Assembly (NCBI GenBank): GCA_949318235.1
Contig: OX439136.1
Location: 13,943,890 to 14,007,889, forward strand
Reading direction: 5' to 3'
DNA length: 64,000 bases
Source of the DNA: Ecdyonurus torrentis
Taxonomy: Eukaryota > Arthropoda > Insecta > Ephemeroptera > Heptageniidae
A program made the translations under genes and the position numbers. This document shows, in pieces, positions 13,625-25,102 of the stretch. Each line of letters opens with the position of its first letter. Within the stretch, counting starts at the first letter, position 1. The notes below the pieces were generated by a model, which was not told the DNA's origin, searched no databases, and saw nothing but the letters and a program-made list of their open reading frames with translations.

Positions 13625-16600
13625 GCATGTTTCAATTGACTAGTTAAATAGTTTTCCTAAAAGATAAATTCTTCCTGAAGTTTTCCTAAAAAATTCAGGA
13701 CTGGACTCCGCTATTTAGGTCTTCAAAACATTAAATTTTATTGAAATTGGAACGAGATTGCACTAAACGTAAGTTTTCAAGTTTCATAATTAATTTAAAA
13801 TTAGTAGCATGTTTCAATAAACCAAACATTTATATTTCCTGACAGATAAACTCTTCCTGAACTTTTCCTGAAAAATTCAGGAGTGGAATCAGCTATTTAA
13901 AACTTGAAAAACAAAACTTCTTTAGATTTGACTAAAAATTAAACTATACTCAATTTTTAAATTTCAAATAACAGCAAAAATTTAAAAGCATGTTTCAATC
14001 AATAAAATAAATATATCTCCTGAAAGATAAAATCTTCCTGAACTTTTCCTGCAAAATTCAGGAGTGGAATCAGCTATTTAGGTCTTCAAAACAAAACTTC
14101 TTTAGATTTTTGACTAAAAATTAAACTATACTCAATTTTTTAATTTCAAATAACAGCAAAAATTTAAAAGCATGTTTCAATCAACAAAATAAATATATCT
14201 CCTGAAAGATAAAATCTTCCTGAACTTTTCCTGAAAAATTCAGGAGTGGAATCAGCTATTTAAAACTTGAAAAACAAAACTTCTTTAGATTTGACTAAAA
14301 ATTAAACTATACTCAATTTTTAAATTTCAAATAACAGCAAAAATTTAAAAGCATGTTTCAATCAATAAAATAAATATATCTCCTGAAAGATAAAATCTTC
14401 TTGAACTTTTCCTGAAAATGTCAGGAGTGGAATCAGCTATTTAGGTCTTCAAAACAAAACTTCTTTAGATTTGACTAAAAATTAAACTATACTCAATTTT
14501 TTAATTTCAAATAACAGCAAAAATTTAAAAGCATGTTTCAATCAACAAAATAAATATATCTCCTGAAAGATAAAATCTTCCTGAACTTTTCCTGAAAAAT
14601 TCAGGAGTGGAATCAGCTATTTAAAACTTGAAAAACAAAACTTCTTTAGATTTGACTAAAAATTAAACTATACTCAAATTTTAAATTTCAAATAACAGCA
14701 AAAATTTAAAAGCATGTTTCAATCAATAAAATGAATATATCTCCTGAAACATAAAATCTTCCTGAACTTTTCCTGAAAAATTCAGGAGTGGAATCAGCTA
14801 TTTAAAACTTGAAAAACAAAACTTCTTTAGATTTGACTAAAAATTAAACTATACTCAATTTTTTAATTTCAAATAACAGCAAAAATTTAAAAGCATGTTT
14901 CAATCAACAAAATAAATATATCTCCTGAAAGATAAAATCTTCCTGAACTTTTCCTGAAAAATTCAGAAGTGGAATCAGCTATTTATAACTTGAAAAACAA
15001 AACTTCTTTAGATTTGACTAAAAATTAAACTATACTCAATTTTTTAATTTCAAATGACAGCAAAAATTTAAAAGCATGTTTCAATTAATAAAATAAATAT
15101 ATCTCCTGAAAGATAAAATCTTCCTGAACTTTTCCTGAAAAATTCAGGAGTGGAATCAGCTATTTAAAACTTGAAAAACAAAACTTCTTTAGATTTGACT
15201 AAAAATTAAACTATACTCAAATTTTAAATTTCAAATAACAGCAAAAATTTAAAAGCATGTTTCAATCAATAAAATGAATATATCTCCTGAAACATAAAAT
15301 CTTCCTGAACTTTTCCTGAAAAATTCAGGAGTGGAATCAGCTATTTAAAACTTGAAAAACAAAACTTCTTTAGATTTGACTAAAAATTAAACTATACTTA
15401 ATTTTTTAATTTCAAATAACAGCAAAAATTTAAAAGCATGTTTCAATCAACAAAATAAATATATCTCCTGAAAGATAAAATCTTCCTGAACTTTTCCTGA
15501 AAAATTCAGAAGTGGAATCAGCTATTTATAACTTGAAAAACAAAACTTCTTTAGATTTGACTAAAAATTAAACTATACTCAATTTTTTAATTTCAAATGA
15601 AGCCAAAAATTTAAAAGCATGTTTCAATTAATAAAATAAATATATCTCCTGAAAGATAAAATCTTCTTGAACTTTTCCTGAAAAATTTAGGAGTAGATAC
15701 TGGTATTTAGGTCTTTAAAAAAACTATAGTCTGCCATGGTTTTACAAGTTTAAAATAACCTTTAAATTAGGGGCATGTTTCAATCAACTATTTATTTTTT
15801 CTTCTGAAAGATAAATTCTTCCTGAACTTTTTCTGAAACATTCAGGACTGGACTCGTCTATTTAGGTCTTACAAAATATATAAAATTATTAAAATTTTAC
15901 TAAATCATTAAACTTCGAATTTAAATTTAAAACAAAAATTGATAGCATGTTTCAATCAAGTAAAGGAATATTTTCCTGAAAAAATTATTTTTTCCTGAAC
16001 TTTTCCTGAAAAATTCAGGACTGGACTCAGCTATTTAGGCCTTGAAAAAAATAAAACTTCATAAAATTTAAGAAAAAAAAAACTTAGAATTTTAATTTAG
16101 AACAAAAATTGATAGCATGTTTCAATCAAGTAAATAAATATTTTCCTGAAAAAAATATTTCTTTCTTGAACTTTTCCTGGAAAATTTAGATGTAGATTTA
16201 GCTAATTAGGTCTCTTAAAAGACTATAGGTTGATTTTACAAGTTTAAAATAACCTTTAATTTAGGGGCATGTTTCAATCAACTATTTATTCTTTTCCCCT
16301 GAAAGATAAAATATTCCTGAACTTTTCATAAAATTCTCAGGACTGGACTCTGCTACTTAGGTCTTGAAACAATAACAACTTCTTCATTTTTAACTAAAAA
16401 TTAAAGTTACTCAATTTTAAAATTTAATATTAAAGAAAAAATAGAAAGCATATTTCAATCAATTATTTATTCTTTTCCCCTGAAAGATAAAATATTCCTG
16501 AACTTTTCATAAAATTTTCAAGACTGGACTCTGCTACTTAGGTCTTGAAACAGTAACAACTTCTTCATTTTTAACTAAAAATTAAAGTTACTCAATTTTA

Positions 16601-16950
16601 AAATTTAATATTAAAGAAAAAATAGAAAGCATATTTCAATCAATTATTTATTCTTTTCCCCTGAAAGATAAAATATTCCTGAACTTTTTATAAAATTTTC
16701 AAGCCTGGACTCTGCTACTTAGGTCTTGAAACAGTTACTTCTTCTTCATTTTTTACTAAAAATTAAAGTTACTCAATTTTAAAATTTAATATTAAAGAAA
16801 AAATAGAAAGCATATTTCAATCAATTATTTATTCTTTTCCCCTGAAAGATAAAATATTCCTGAACTTTTTATAAAATTTTCAAGCCTGGACTCTGCTACT
16901 TAGGTCTTGAAACAGTGACTTCTTCTTCATTTTTTACTAAAAATTAAAGT
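13625..16950 (+). repeat. Left-arm tandem array, ~180-base unit, of the foldback element
   Basis: The anchor GCATGTTTCAATCAA recurs at 13625, 13807, 13988, 14170, 14351, 14531, 14712, 14893, 15074, 15255, 15436, 15617, then at a looser 150-181 base spacing to 16810. Each unit holds TCCTGAAAAATTCAGGA-type palindromes. Variants alternate (TTTAAAACTTGAAAAAC against TTTAGGTCTTCAAAAC), giving a higher-order pattern. Confidence 0.92.
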
Positions 16951-16979
16951 TACTCAATTTTAAAATTTAAAATTGAGTA

Positions 16980-19935
16980 ACTTTCATTTCTAGTAAAAAA
17001 TGAAGAAGTTGTTACTGTTTCAAGACCTAAGTAGCAGAGTCCAGTCTTGAAAATTTTATGAAAAGTTCAGGAATATTTTATCTTTCAGGGGAAAAGAATA
17101 AATAATTGATTGAAATATGCTTTCTATTTTTTCTTTAATATTAAATTTTAAAATTGAGTAACTTTAATTTTTAGTTAAAAATGAAGAAGTTGTTACTGTT
17201 TCAAGACCTAAGTAGCAGAGTCCAGTCTTGAAAATTTTATGAAAAGTTCAGGAATATTTTATCTTTCAGGGGAAAAGAATAAATAATTGATTGAAATATG
17301 CTTTCTATTTTTTCTTTAATATTAAATTTTAAAATTGAGTAACTTTAATTTTTAGTAAAAAATGAAGAAGAAGTCACTGTTTCAAGACCTAAGTAGCAGA
17401 GTCCAGGCTTGAAAATTTTATAAAAAGTTCAGGAATATTTTATCTTTCAGGGGAAAAGAATAAATAATTGATTGAAATATGCTTTCTATTTTTTCTTTAA
17501 TATTAAATTTTAAAATTGAGTAACTTTAATGTTTAGTTAAAAATGAAGAAGTTGTTACTGTTTCAAGACCTAAGTAGCAGAGTCCAGTCTTGAAAATTTT
17601 ATGAAAAGTTCAGGAATATTTTATCTTTCAGGGGAAAAGAATAATAATTGATTGAAATATGCTTTCTATTTTTTCTTTAATATTAAATTTTAAAATTGAG
17701 TAACTTTAATTTTTAGTTAAAAATGAAGAAGTTGTTATTGTTTCAAGACCTAAGTAGCAGAGTCCAGTCCTGAGAATTTTATGAAAAGTTCAGGAATATT
17801 TTATCTTTCAGGGGAAAAGAATAAATAGTTGATTGAAACATGCCCCTAAATTAAAGGTTATTTTAAACTTGTAAAATCAACCTATAGTCTTTTAAGAGAC
17901 CTAATTAGCTAAATCTACATCTGAATTTTCCAGGAAAAGTTCAAGAAAGAAATATTTTTTTCAGGAAAATATTTATTTACTTGATTGAAACATGCTATCA
18001 ATTTTTGTTCTAAATTAAAATTCTAAGTTTTTTTTTCTCAAATTTTATGAAGTTTTATTTTTTTCAAGGCCTAAATAGCTGAGTCCAGTCCTGAATTTTT
18101 CAGGAAAAGTTCAGGAAAAAATAATTTTTTCAGGAAAATATTCCTTTACTTGATTGAAACATGCTATCAATTTTTGTTTTAAATTTAAATTCGAAGTTTA
18201 ATGATTTAGTAAAATTTTAATAATTTTATATATTTTGTAAGACCTAAATAGACGAGTCCAGTCCTGAATGTTTCAGAAAAAGTTCAGGAAGAATTTATCT
18301 TTCAGAAGAAAAAATAAATAGTTGATTGAAACATGCCCCTAATTTAAAGGTTATTTTAAAATCGGGCAGACTATAGTTTTTTTAAAGACCTAAATACCAG
18401 TATCTACTCCTAAATTTTTCAGGAAAAGTTCAAGAAGATTTTATCTTTCAGGAGATATATTTATTTTATTAATTGAAACATGCTTTTAAATTTTTGCTGT
18501 TATTTGAAATTAAAAAATTGAGTATAGTTTAATTTTTAGTCAAATCTAAAGAAGTTTTGTTTTTCAAGTTTTAAATAGCTGATTCCACTTCTGAATTTTT
18601 CAGGAAAAGTTCAGGAAGATTTTACCTTTCAGGAGATATATTTATTTTGTTGATTGAAACATGCTTTTAAATTTTTGCTGTTATTTGAAATTAAAAAATT
18701 GAGTATAGTTTAATTTTTAGTCAAATCTAAAGAAGTTTTGTTTTGAAGACCTAAATAGCTGATTCCACTCCTGACATTTTCAGGAAAAGTTCAAGAAGAT
18801 TTTATCTTTCAGGAGATATATTTATTTTATTGATTGAAACATGCTTTTAAATTTTTGCTGTTATTTGAAATTTAAAAATTGAGTATAGTTTAATTTTTAG
18901 TCAAATCTAAAGAAGTTTTGTTTTTCAAGTTTTAAATAGCTGATTCCACTCCTGAATTTTTCAGGAAAAGTTCAGGAAGATTTTATCTTTCAGGAGATAT
19001 ATTTATTTTGTTGATTGAAACATGCTTTTAAATTTTTGCTGTTATTTGAAATTAAAAAATTGAGTATAGTTTAATTTTTAGTCAAAAATCTAAAGAAGTT
19101 TTGTTTTGAAGACCTAAATAGCTGATTCCACTCCTGAATTTTTCAGGAAAAGTTCAGGAAGATTTTATCTTTCAGGAGATATATTTATTTTATTGATTGA
19201 AACATGCTTTTAAATTTTTGCTGTTATTTGAAATTTAAAAATTGAGTATAGTTTAATTTTTAGTCAAATCTAAAGAAGTTTTGTTTTTCAAGTTTTAAAT
19301 AGCTGATTCCACTCCTGAATTTTTCAGGAAAAGTTCAGGAAGATTTTATCTTTCAGGAGATATATTTATTTTGTTGATTGAAACATGCTTTTAAATTTTT
19401 GCTGTTATTTGAAATTAAAAAATTGAGTATAGTTTAATTTTTAGTCAAAAATCTAAAGAAGTTTTGTTTTGAAGACCTAAATAGCTGATTCCACTCCTGA
19501 ATTTTTCAGGAAAAGTTCAGGAAGATTTTATCTTTCAGGAGATATATTTATTTTATTGATTGAAACATGCTTTTAAATTTTTGCTGTTATTTGAAATTTA
19601 AAAATTGAGTATAGTTTAATTTTTAGTCAAATCTAAAGAAGTTTTGTTTTTCAAGTTTTAAATAGCTGATTCCACTCCTGAATTTTTCAGGAAAAGTTCA
19701 GGAAGAGTTTATCTGTCAGGAAATATAAATGTTTGGTTTATTGAAACATGCTACTAATTTTAAATTAATTATGAAACTTGAAAACTTACGTTTAGTGCAA
19801 TCTCGTTCCAATTTCAATAAAATTTAATGTTTTGAAGACCTAAATAGCGGAGTCCAGTCCTGAATTTTTTAGGAAAACTTCAGGAAGAATTTATCTTTTA
19901 GGAAAACTATTTAACTAGTCAATTGAAACATGCTA
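16980..19935 (-). repeat. Right-arm tandem array of the foldback element
   Basis: Inverted copy of the left array (TTGAAACATGC anchors), starting with the same AT-rich palindrome at the centre (TACTCAATTTTAAA, then its complement). Variant order mirrors the left arm, so the arms arose by inversion or hairpin copying of an array, not by independent amplification. Confidence 0.9.
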
Positions 19936-20418
19936 TGCATTTTTGCTTTATTTTGAACTCATTGTATAGTCCAAACTTGGTGTTATTTTTATTTAATGGG
20001 TATTTTTAGTGCTTGTTAACCCGAATGTAGTCACGAAATTTATAGGAGAAGGAAAGGAAGGTACTATCTTCCAGAATATGCAAATAAATAGTAAATTATA
20101 ACGATGTAATGGTTATTTTAGCTCATTTTAGAAGTTGCGGTCACTTCTAAGATTGAAATTTAAAGCAAATATACTTTTCCCGCGGTGCGCATGCGCTCTC
20201 GGTTGCAACGTTGCCATTTTCAAGTTTCGCGGCAATCGCTATGCGCATGCGCCTAGTAATTAATTAGCATTCTTAATTAGCGAATATCTCACTAATTATG
20301 CATTTCCCCAAGAAATGCATAATGACCTTTTCGATCCCATTTTCGATCTAGTTTCCAAAAATACCAAAATCAAAATCGTAGCTGGAGTGCCGGTGAAGTA
20401 ACATCTTACCCTTATTTT

Positions 20419-20986
20419 ACTATTTTTGTAACATAATTTTAAAATTAGAACTACCATAATATGAGTATTGCCAATAGATTTTTATTTCCTTTCGATACAA
20501 TTTTATTTAATAGTATTAAAATTAAAACAATTCAATGTATTAATTAAAAAAAAATCAAGCTCTTGCATTACAGAAAACGCAAAAAAAAATAATAATAATA
20601 AATAAATAAAGACTTATAATTATGGCTTATTCAAAAGAGAAATATTTACATTATGCAAAAAAAAGTAATTCATAAACATGTAATAATTTTTAATGAAGGT
20701 TGAATGAATGGATGCTTACAATTAAATTTATTATGTAATAATAAGAAAATTGCTCCATAAGAACAGACCATTCCTATACCTTACTCTTTCATAAAAGAAA
20801 ATATCAAGTAATTTAGCATTAAGTTTATGTAAATATACGTATACTTTTTATAGCAAGAATTCGGACTCTATTCACATTTTTATTTACACTCATTAAATTA
20901 GTTAAAATATATTCTAAACTAAAAAGCATTTCACCATCTCTACTTCTTTTCTTTGGGAAAAAAAAAAGTGTTTTTAATAAATATTT
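20419..20986. other. Spacer between foldback element and STAND gene 3' end
   Basis: AT-rich, with no ORF or repeat recognised. The STAND transcript should end near its left-hand AATAAA signals. Confidence 0.6.
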
Positions 20987-20997
20987 TTTATTTTATT
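20987..20997 (-). terminator. Polyadenylation signals of the STAND gene
   Basis: Two overlapping AATAAA hexamers on the minus strand about 45-55 bases past the stop, the expected place for 3'-end formation. Confidence 0.5.
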
Positions 20998-21041
20998 ATT
21001 TAATTTTACATGGTATAATGGTATATACATATAATACAATT

Positions 21042-21770
21042 TTACATATAAATGCGTTCTTGTAAATCTCTTTTAAGACTTAAAATATTATTAATAATCT
21101 CACATCTACTTGGCATTTCTAATTGTTCAATAATATTTGTACTTAAAATATCAGAAACTTGACAATAAGTTTCCCATGCTTCATTTTCTCTTCTTACATG
21201 CCAAAAACATTCAGCTTTGGCAAGTAATATACATAAAGCTAAACAGTCTTTTTCGCCATTAGATAATTCTACAGTTAAATGTAAAATACTATATAGTTCA
21301 ATAGCTATTTCATATTTACCTTCTATTCTTAAATATGAATCAATACGTTTCATTATATGTAATGATTTTTTATGATCTAAATATTTATCACGAAATCTTG
21401 ATTTAATTATTTGTAACCATGTATCCCAAACAGGTGGTGTTGCTTCTTCTTTAAGTAATAATTTTAATACACTTTTTAACATTCCTATTAATGCATTTAA
21501 TGTATTGTAATCATCAATACCTTTAGATTTTTCATAATTTAAATATAGATCATAATATATATCACTTGAATCTTGATATTTACCTAATTTATGTAAGCTC
21601 TGTGCTTTATAAAAAAGCATTTTTAATGATATTTGATTTTTATTTTCTAAATTTGATAATATGGTATCACATTCTGTGATAACGTCTTTATGTCTTTCTT
21701 CACGAAAAGATTTTAATATTGAGTGACATAGATTTCTTATTTCTGTACAGTTGGATGTGGTTGCAGGAAT
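21042..21770 (-). CDS. STAND gene, last exon (second TPR-like module)
   Basis: Starts in phase 0 after AATTTCAG and runs 242 codons to a stop at 21042. LGKYQDSSDIYYDLYLNYEK with its Asn-rich turn matches the kinesin-light-chain style of TPR. The segment down to NEAWETYCQ aligns along its length with the end of exon 3, so the module is an internal duplicate. It is again AT-rich, about 22% GC in one sampled line. Confidence 0.85.
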   Translation of the reverse strand: MPATTSNCTEIRNLCHSILKSFREERHKDVITECDTILSNLENKNQISLKMLFYKAQSLHKLGKYQDSSDIYYDLYLNYEKSKGIDDYNTLNALIGMLKSVLKLLLKEEATPPVWDTWLQIIKSRFRDKYLDHKKSLHIMKRIDSYLRIEGKYEIAIELYSILHLTVELSNGEKDCLALCILLAKAECFWHVRRENEAWETYCQVSDILSTNIIEQLEMPSRCEIINNILSLKRDLQERIYM

Positions 21771-24700
21771 CTGAAATTAAAATTAACATTTTGATATATC
21801 AATATTTTTCTTTATAACGTATTTGAAATTATGAAAGTAAAAATTTTTGACAGGTAGCTTTTGAATTAGAATGAAATAGGTGATTTCATTCATGTTAAAG
21901 TCGACGTCATAAGTGAGTACTAAATAACATTGGCCAGTATAGGAAAATGGCACATTTTGCCAGTAAAAATACTTAGCAAAATTTTTTGAGAGCATTGGTT
22001 GTTAACAGGTTGAATTAGTGCCTCAAGTATGCAAGAAAAATAATAATGACCAAAAAGTAGCTAATTTACCAAAGAAAATAGCCAAAAACTACGTTTGTCC
22101 TATGCTGAGTAATGTTATTCATTGCTCAAGAAGAGCATCGAAAAGCACTCAGAATGATGTCATGCGTACACAATTTATAGTTGCTTTTTATTCAGTTAGA
22201 TGTGTAATGCATATGTGTATATTATATGCATTAAATAGAGGTTATCAGTAAGGCGCGCGGGAATGGTGAATTGGGACCCATAATTTTGTATCCCCTAGCA
22301 CAACAGGACCGTGTTTCTATGATTTTAATTTCAGCAGGAAGGTCGAGAATAAAAAAAAAAAAAAAATTAAGAATTTTTCATCGACGATTACTTCCTTCCC
22401 CCAAATTCAATTTATAAAACGAAAACGTCATTAACTATTGTATAAGATTTAATTGTTACATACCAAAGTTATGAATCTTTTTCCAATACATTTAATAAAC
22501 ATTTTTAACATTAATTGATTAATTGATAGATGATACGTAAGATAAAAATAATGTAATAAAATTACAAATAAAAATTAATATAACAAACTATATTATTATT
22601 CAATTGTTAAATTTTTATTTAAAAAAAATATTTATAACATCACAATTTTTTATAAATTTGGACAAATTAATTTTAAATTATTTAAAACTTTATTTATAAA
22701 TTATATTGTATCAAACGAAAAACATGTATCAGACTTTATTAAAGGTAATCGATTCTTAGGTTACTAAGTTAGAGCTACAGAGTAAGTACTTAAGTAATAA
22801 CAGTCGTGTTGAGACTAGCAATGATGAGATGAAAGCATGATGAGATCATGGAATAATGTTCGCTCTATTATTGGCTATGTTGGCTTGAATGATTTTTAAT
22901 GAAGATTTGTAAGAAGTCCAATTTTATACTTTTATTAGTATTACATCGTGAAAAATAACTTCTATATAGGGGTTCAAGAAATATGTTATTTAAAGGGTGT
23001 AAGCGGATGACGTAATATTTAATGCGCTTGGAGGTCATACTGGAGTAGTGAACAACATTGCTGAGCATAGGACAAACATTATTTTAGGCAAATTTCTTTC
23101 GGAAATCTTTTGATTTTTTGTTATTGTTATTTTCCTTACATATTTGAGTTACTAATTCAACATATTTACAGCATCAATGCTCTTAAAAATATTGCATAGT
23201 GTTTTTAAACAAGCAAAATGAGTTATTTTCCTATGCCAAAAAAATTACCTGCTGATCTAAATATTCAAGTAAGTTTTCCTCTGGTAGTTCATCCAGTGAC
23301 TGAAAAAGAAACCAGTTATAATAATAATATTAAAATATTTATAAAGTTTTATGTGATTTGGCTTGGGTGTGTCAGCTAACGTGATATACATTATAATAAT
23401 ACATAATAATGCCTTTTAGTAAAAAAGAAAATAATAATATAATGTTCTTTTACCTGTAATGATCCACAACTGACTTTCTTTACGTTCCTTCGTGTTACAT
23501 TTGGTGTATCTGGTCTCTGTGAATCAAAAATAAAATTCCATTTAAGGGAGTAGAGTACCGACCTTATATCTCAAAAACTAAAACGTGTTTTTGGGTCTAA
23601 ATTTAGTGTCATTGTGTAGCTAAGGGTCACACCTAGCTGTGATAAAAATTTCAAGAAGTCTGACCGTCCCGAAAAAAAAATATTGAAATTAACATTAGGC
23701 ATTATGGGCTTAACATTTCAAAAAATTATATGCAATTAATTTGCACGGTGGCCCCAAAATTTTTATATATTTGAAATTGTCAAAATCATTGTGAAAATTT
23801 TCAGATTTTTTTTCACGGTAAAAAGTTTGAGTTTAATGGCCGACGTCGGTACCCTACTCCCTTAAGATATTTATTCTCCACCCCCACCTCCCTTCATTTC
23901 TTTTTACATTTAGAAAACAAATGTTTACTCTCAACGCACAAATCTTTGAAGAATACCTAAGAAATGCTTCGATTGCGCGTGCTTTGTGCGTTAAATCACG
24001 AGTGCAATTTCGCTATATATTCAATCTTGTAGAGTATGCAAGTATGATGAATACAAAAGATACATGGTTCCATGTAAATTTAGAGTGTGCCATATTTCAC
24101 TAGTACAGTACCCATGCACTGGTAGTGAGGTTAAAGGGGTAATCAACAATGGCTTATTTAATAATAGTAGCCATCGTGTTATGAAATCTCCCGAAAGAGC
24201 AATCTCAACATTTTAATTATTAACGCGCTGACGTGAGAGCAAAAACCGTTACAGTTACCCCGAACCTATGTCACAGCTATACAATTTGCTCTCACGCTAT
24301 AGTATGGCGCGAGCGGGAGTTACTCTTATTTTTGCTGTTGTTATATATATACTTGACGTAATATTTTACCTTTATAAAATATTATTACGACTACAGATAT
24401 GTAGTAAAATAATATATGAAAATATAAGATTAACTCAAGCTCGCACTAAACTAGCGTGTGAGCAAGGAGCAAGTTTAATTAATTAAAATTTTAAGATAGC
24501 GTTTTCGGGAGGTTTCATAACACATTGACCACTATTAAAAAAGCCAATGCTGACTACTCCTTTAACATTCACTGGTTTAAAGTAAGCATTTTAAATGCTT
24601 ATAATCTCTAGTATTGAATTTTGGAATATTTTAGGTAATCTCTATGCATTAGAATTTGGTTTATAAGCATAAATTTTTAAGAGAACGAAATGTTTAGTGA

Positions 24701-25067
24701 GGACTAGTTTTAACTTTTATCCTTTTCTCTTTTGTATTCTCACGTAAAATTTAATATAATTATATACTATTAAATAATAAATCAATCTAAAATAATTTTA
24801 ACATTCTATCTCATATTTTATACTTAAATCATTATTTATTATAATTCTTTGATCTAAATTTATTATAATTAATATTTTCCCTTGATACATACATAAAAGA
24901 TAATCTATATATAATGAAAATGATTGACCAAATATCTCTATCATAAAATTTATAATAACAAATAAATTACATTGTATTATAATGACTATGTTTCGGTATC
25001 TAATTAATATTCTATTTATATTTCATTATACAGACAATATTATGTTCAATGTTTACATTAAAACATA

Positions 25068-25102
<35 letters not shown>

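Larger units (their letters stand above)
13148..20410. mobile_element. 7.26-kb foldback transposon
   Basis: Two long inverted arms meet at 16965. The ends read GGTAAGATGTTACTTTACCG (left) and GGTAAGATGTTACTTCACCG (right, reverse strand), followed by ~390 bases of near-perfect unique inverted repeat, then ~180-base tandem units. I count 19 anchor motifs (GCATGTTTCAAT or GCATATTTCAAT) in the left arm and 17 in the right, matching the unequal arms (3817 and 3445 bases). CTTATTTT is duplicated at 13140-13147 and 20411-20418. No transposase ORF is present, so it must have been moved in trans. Eight-base duplications occur in hAT, Merlin-like and foldback elements; superfamily is unassigned. Confidence 0.92.

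Noticed and set aside
13625..19935. CRISPR-like regular repeats
   Set aside because: Units are ~180 bases with no spacer/direct-repeat structure, mirror-imaged about a centre; it is a foldback transposon.
22018..23068. Short ORFs with shared MLSNV-HxS motif on both strands
   Set aside because: Similarity comes from family 6 repeat copies; the frames are short and not consistently open.
24268..24486. 72-codon plus-strand ORF
   Set aside because: Lies wholly inside a palindromic TTAA MITE and is lost in the second copy.
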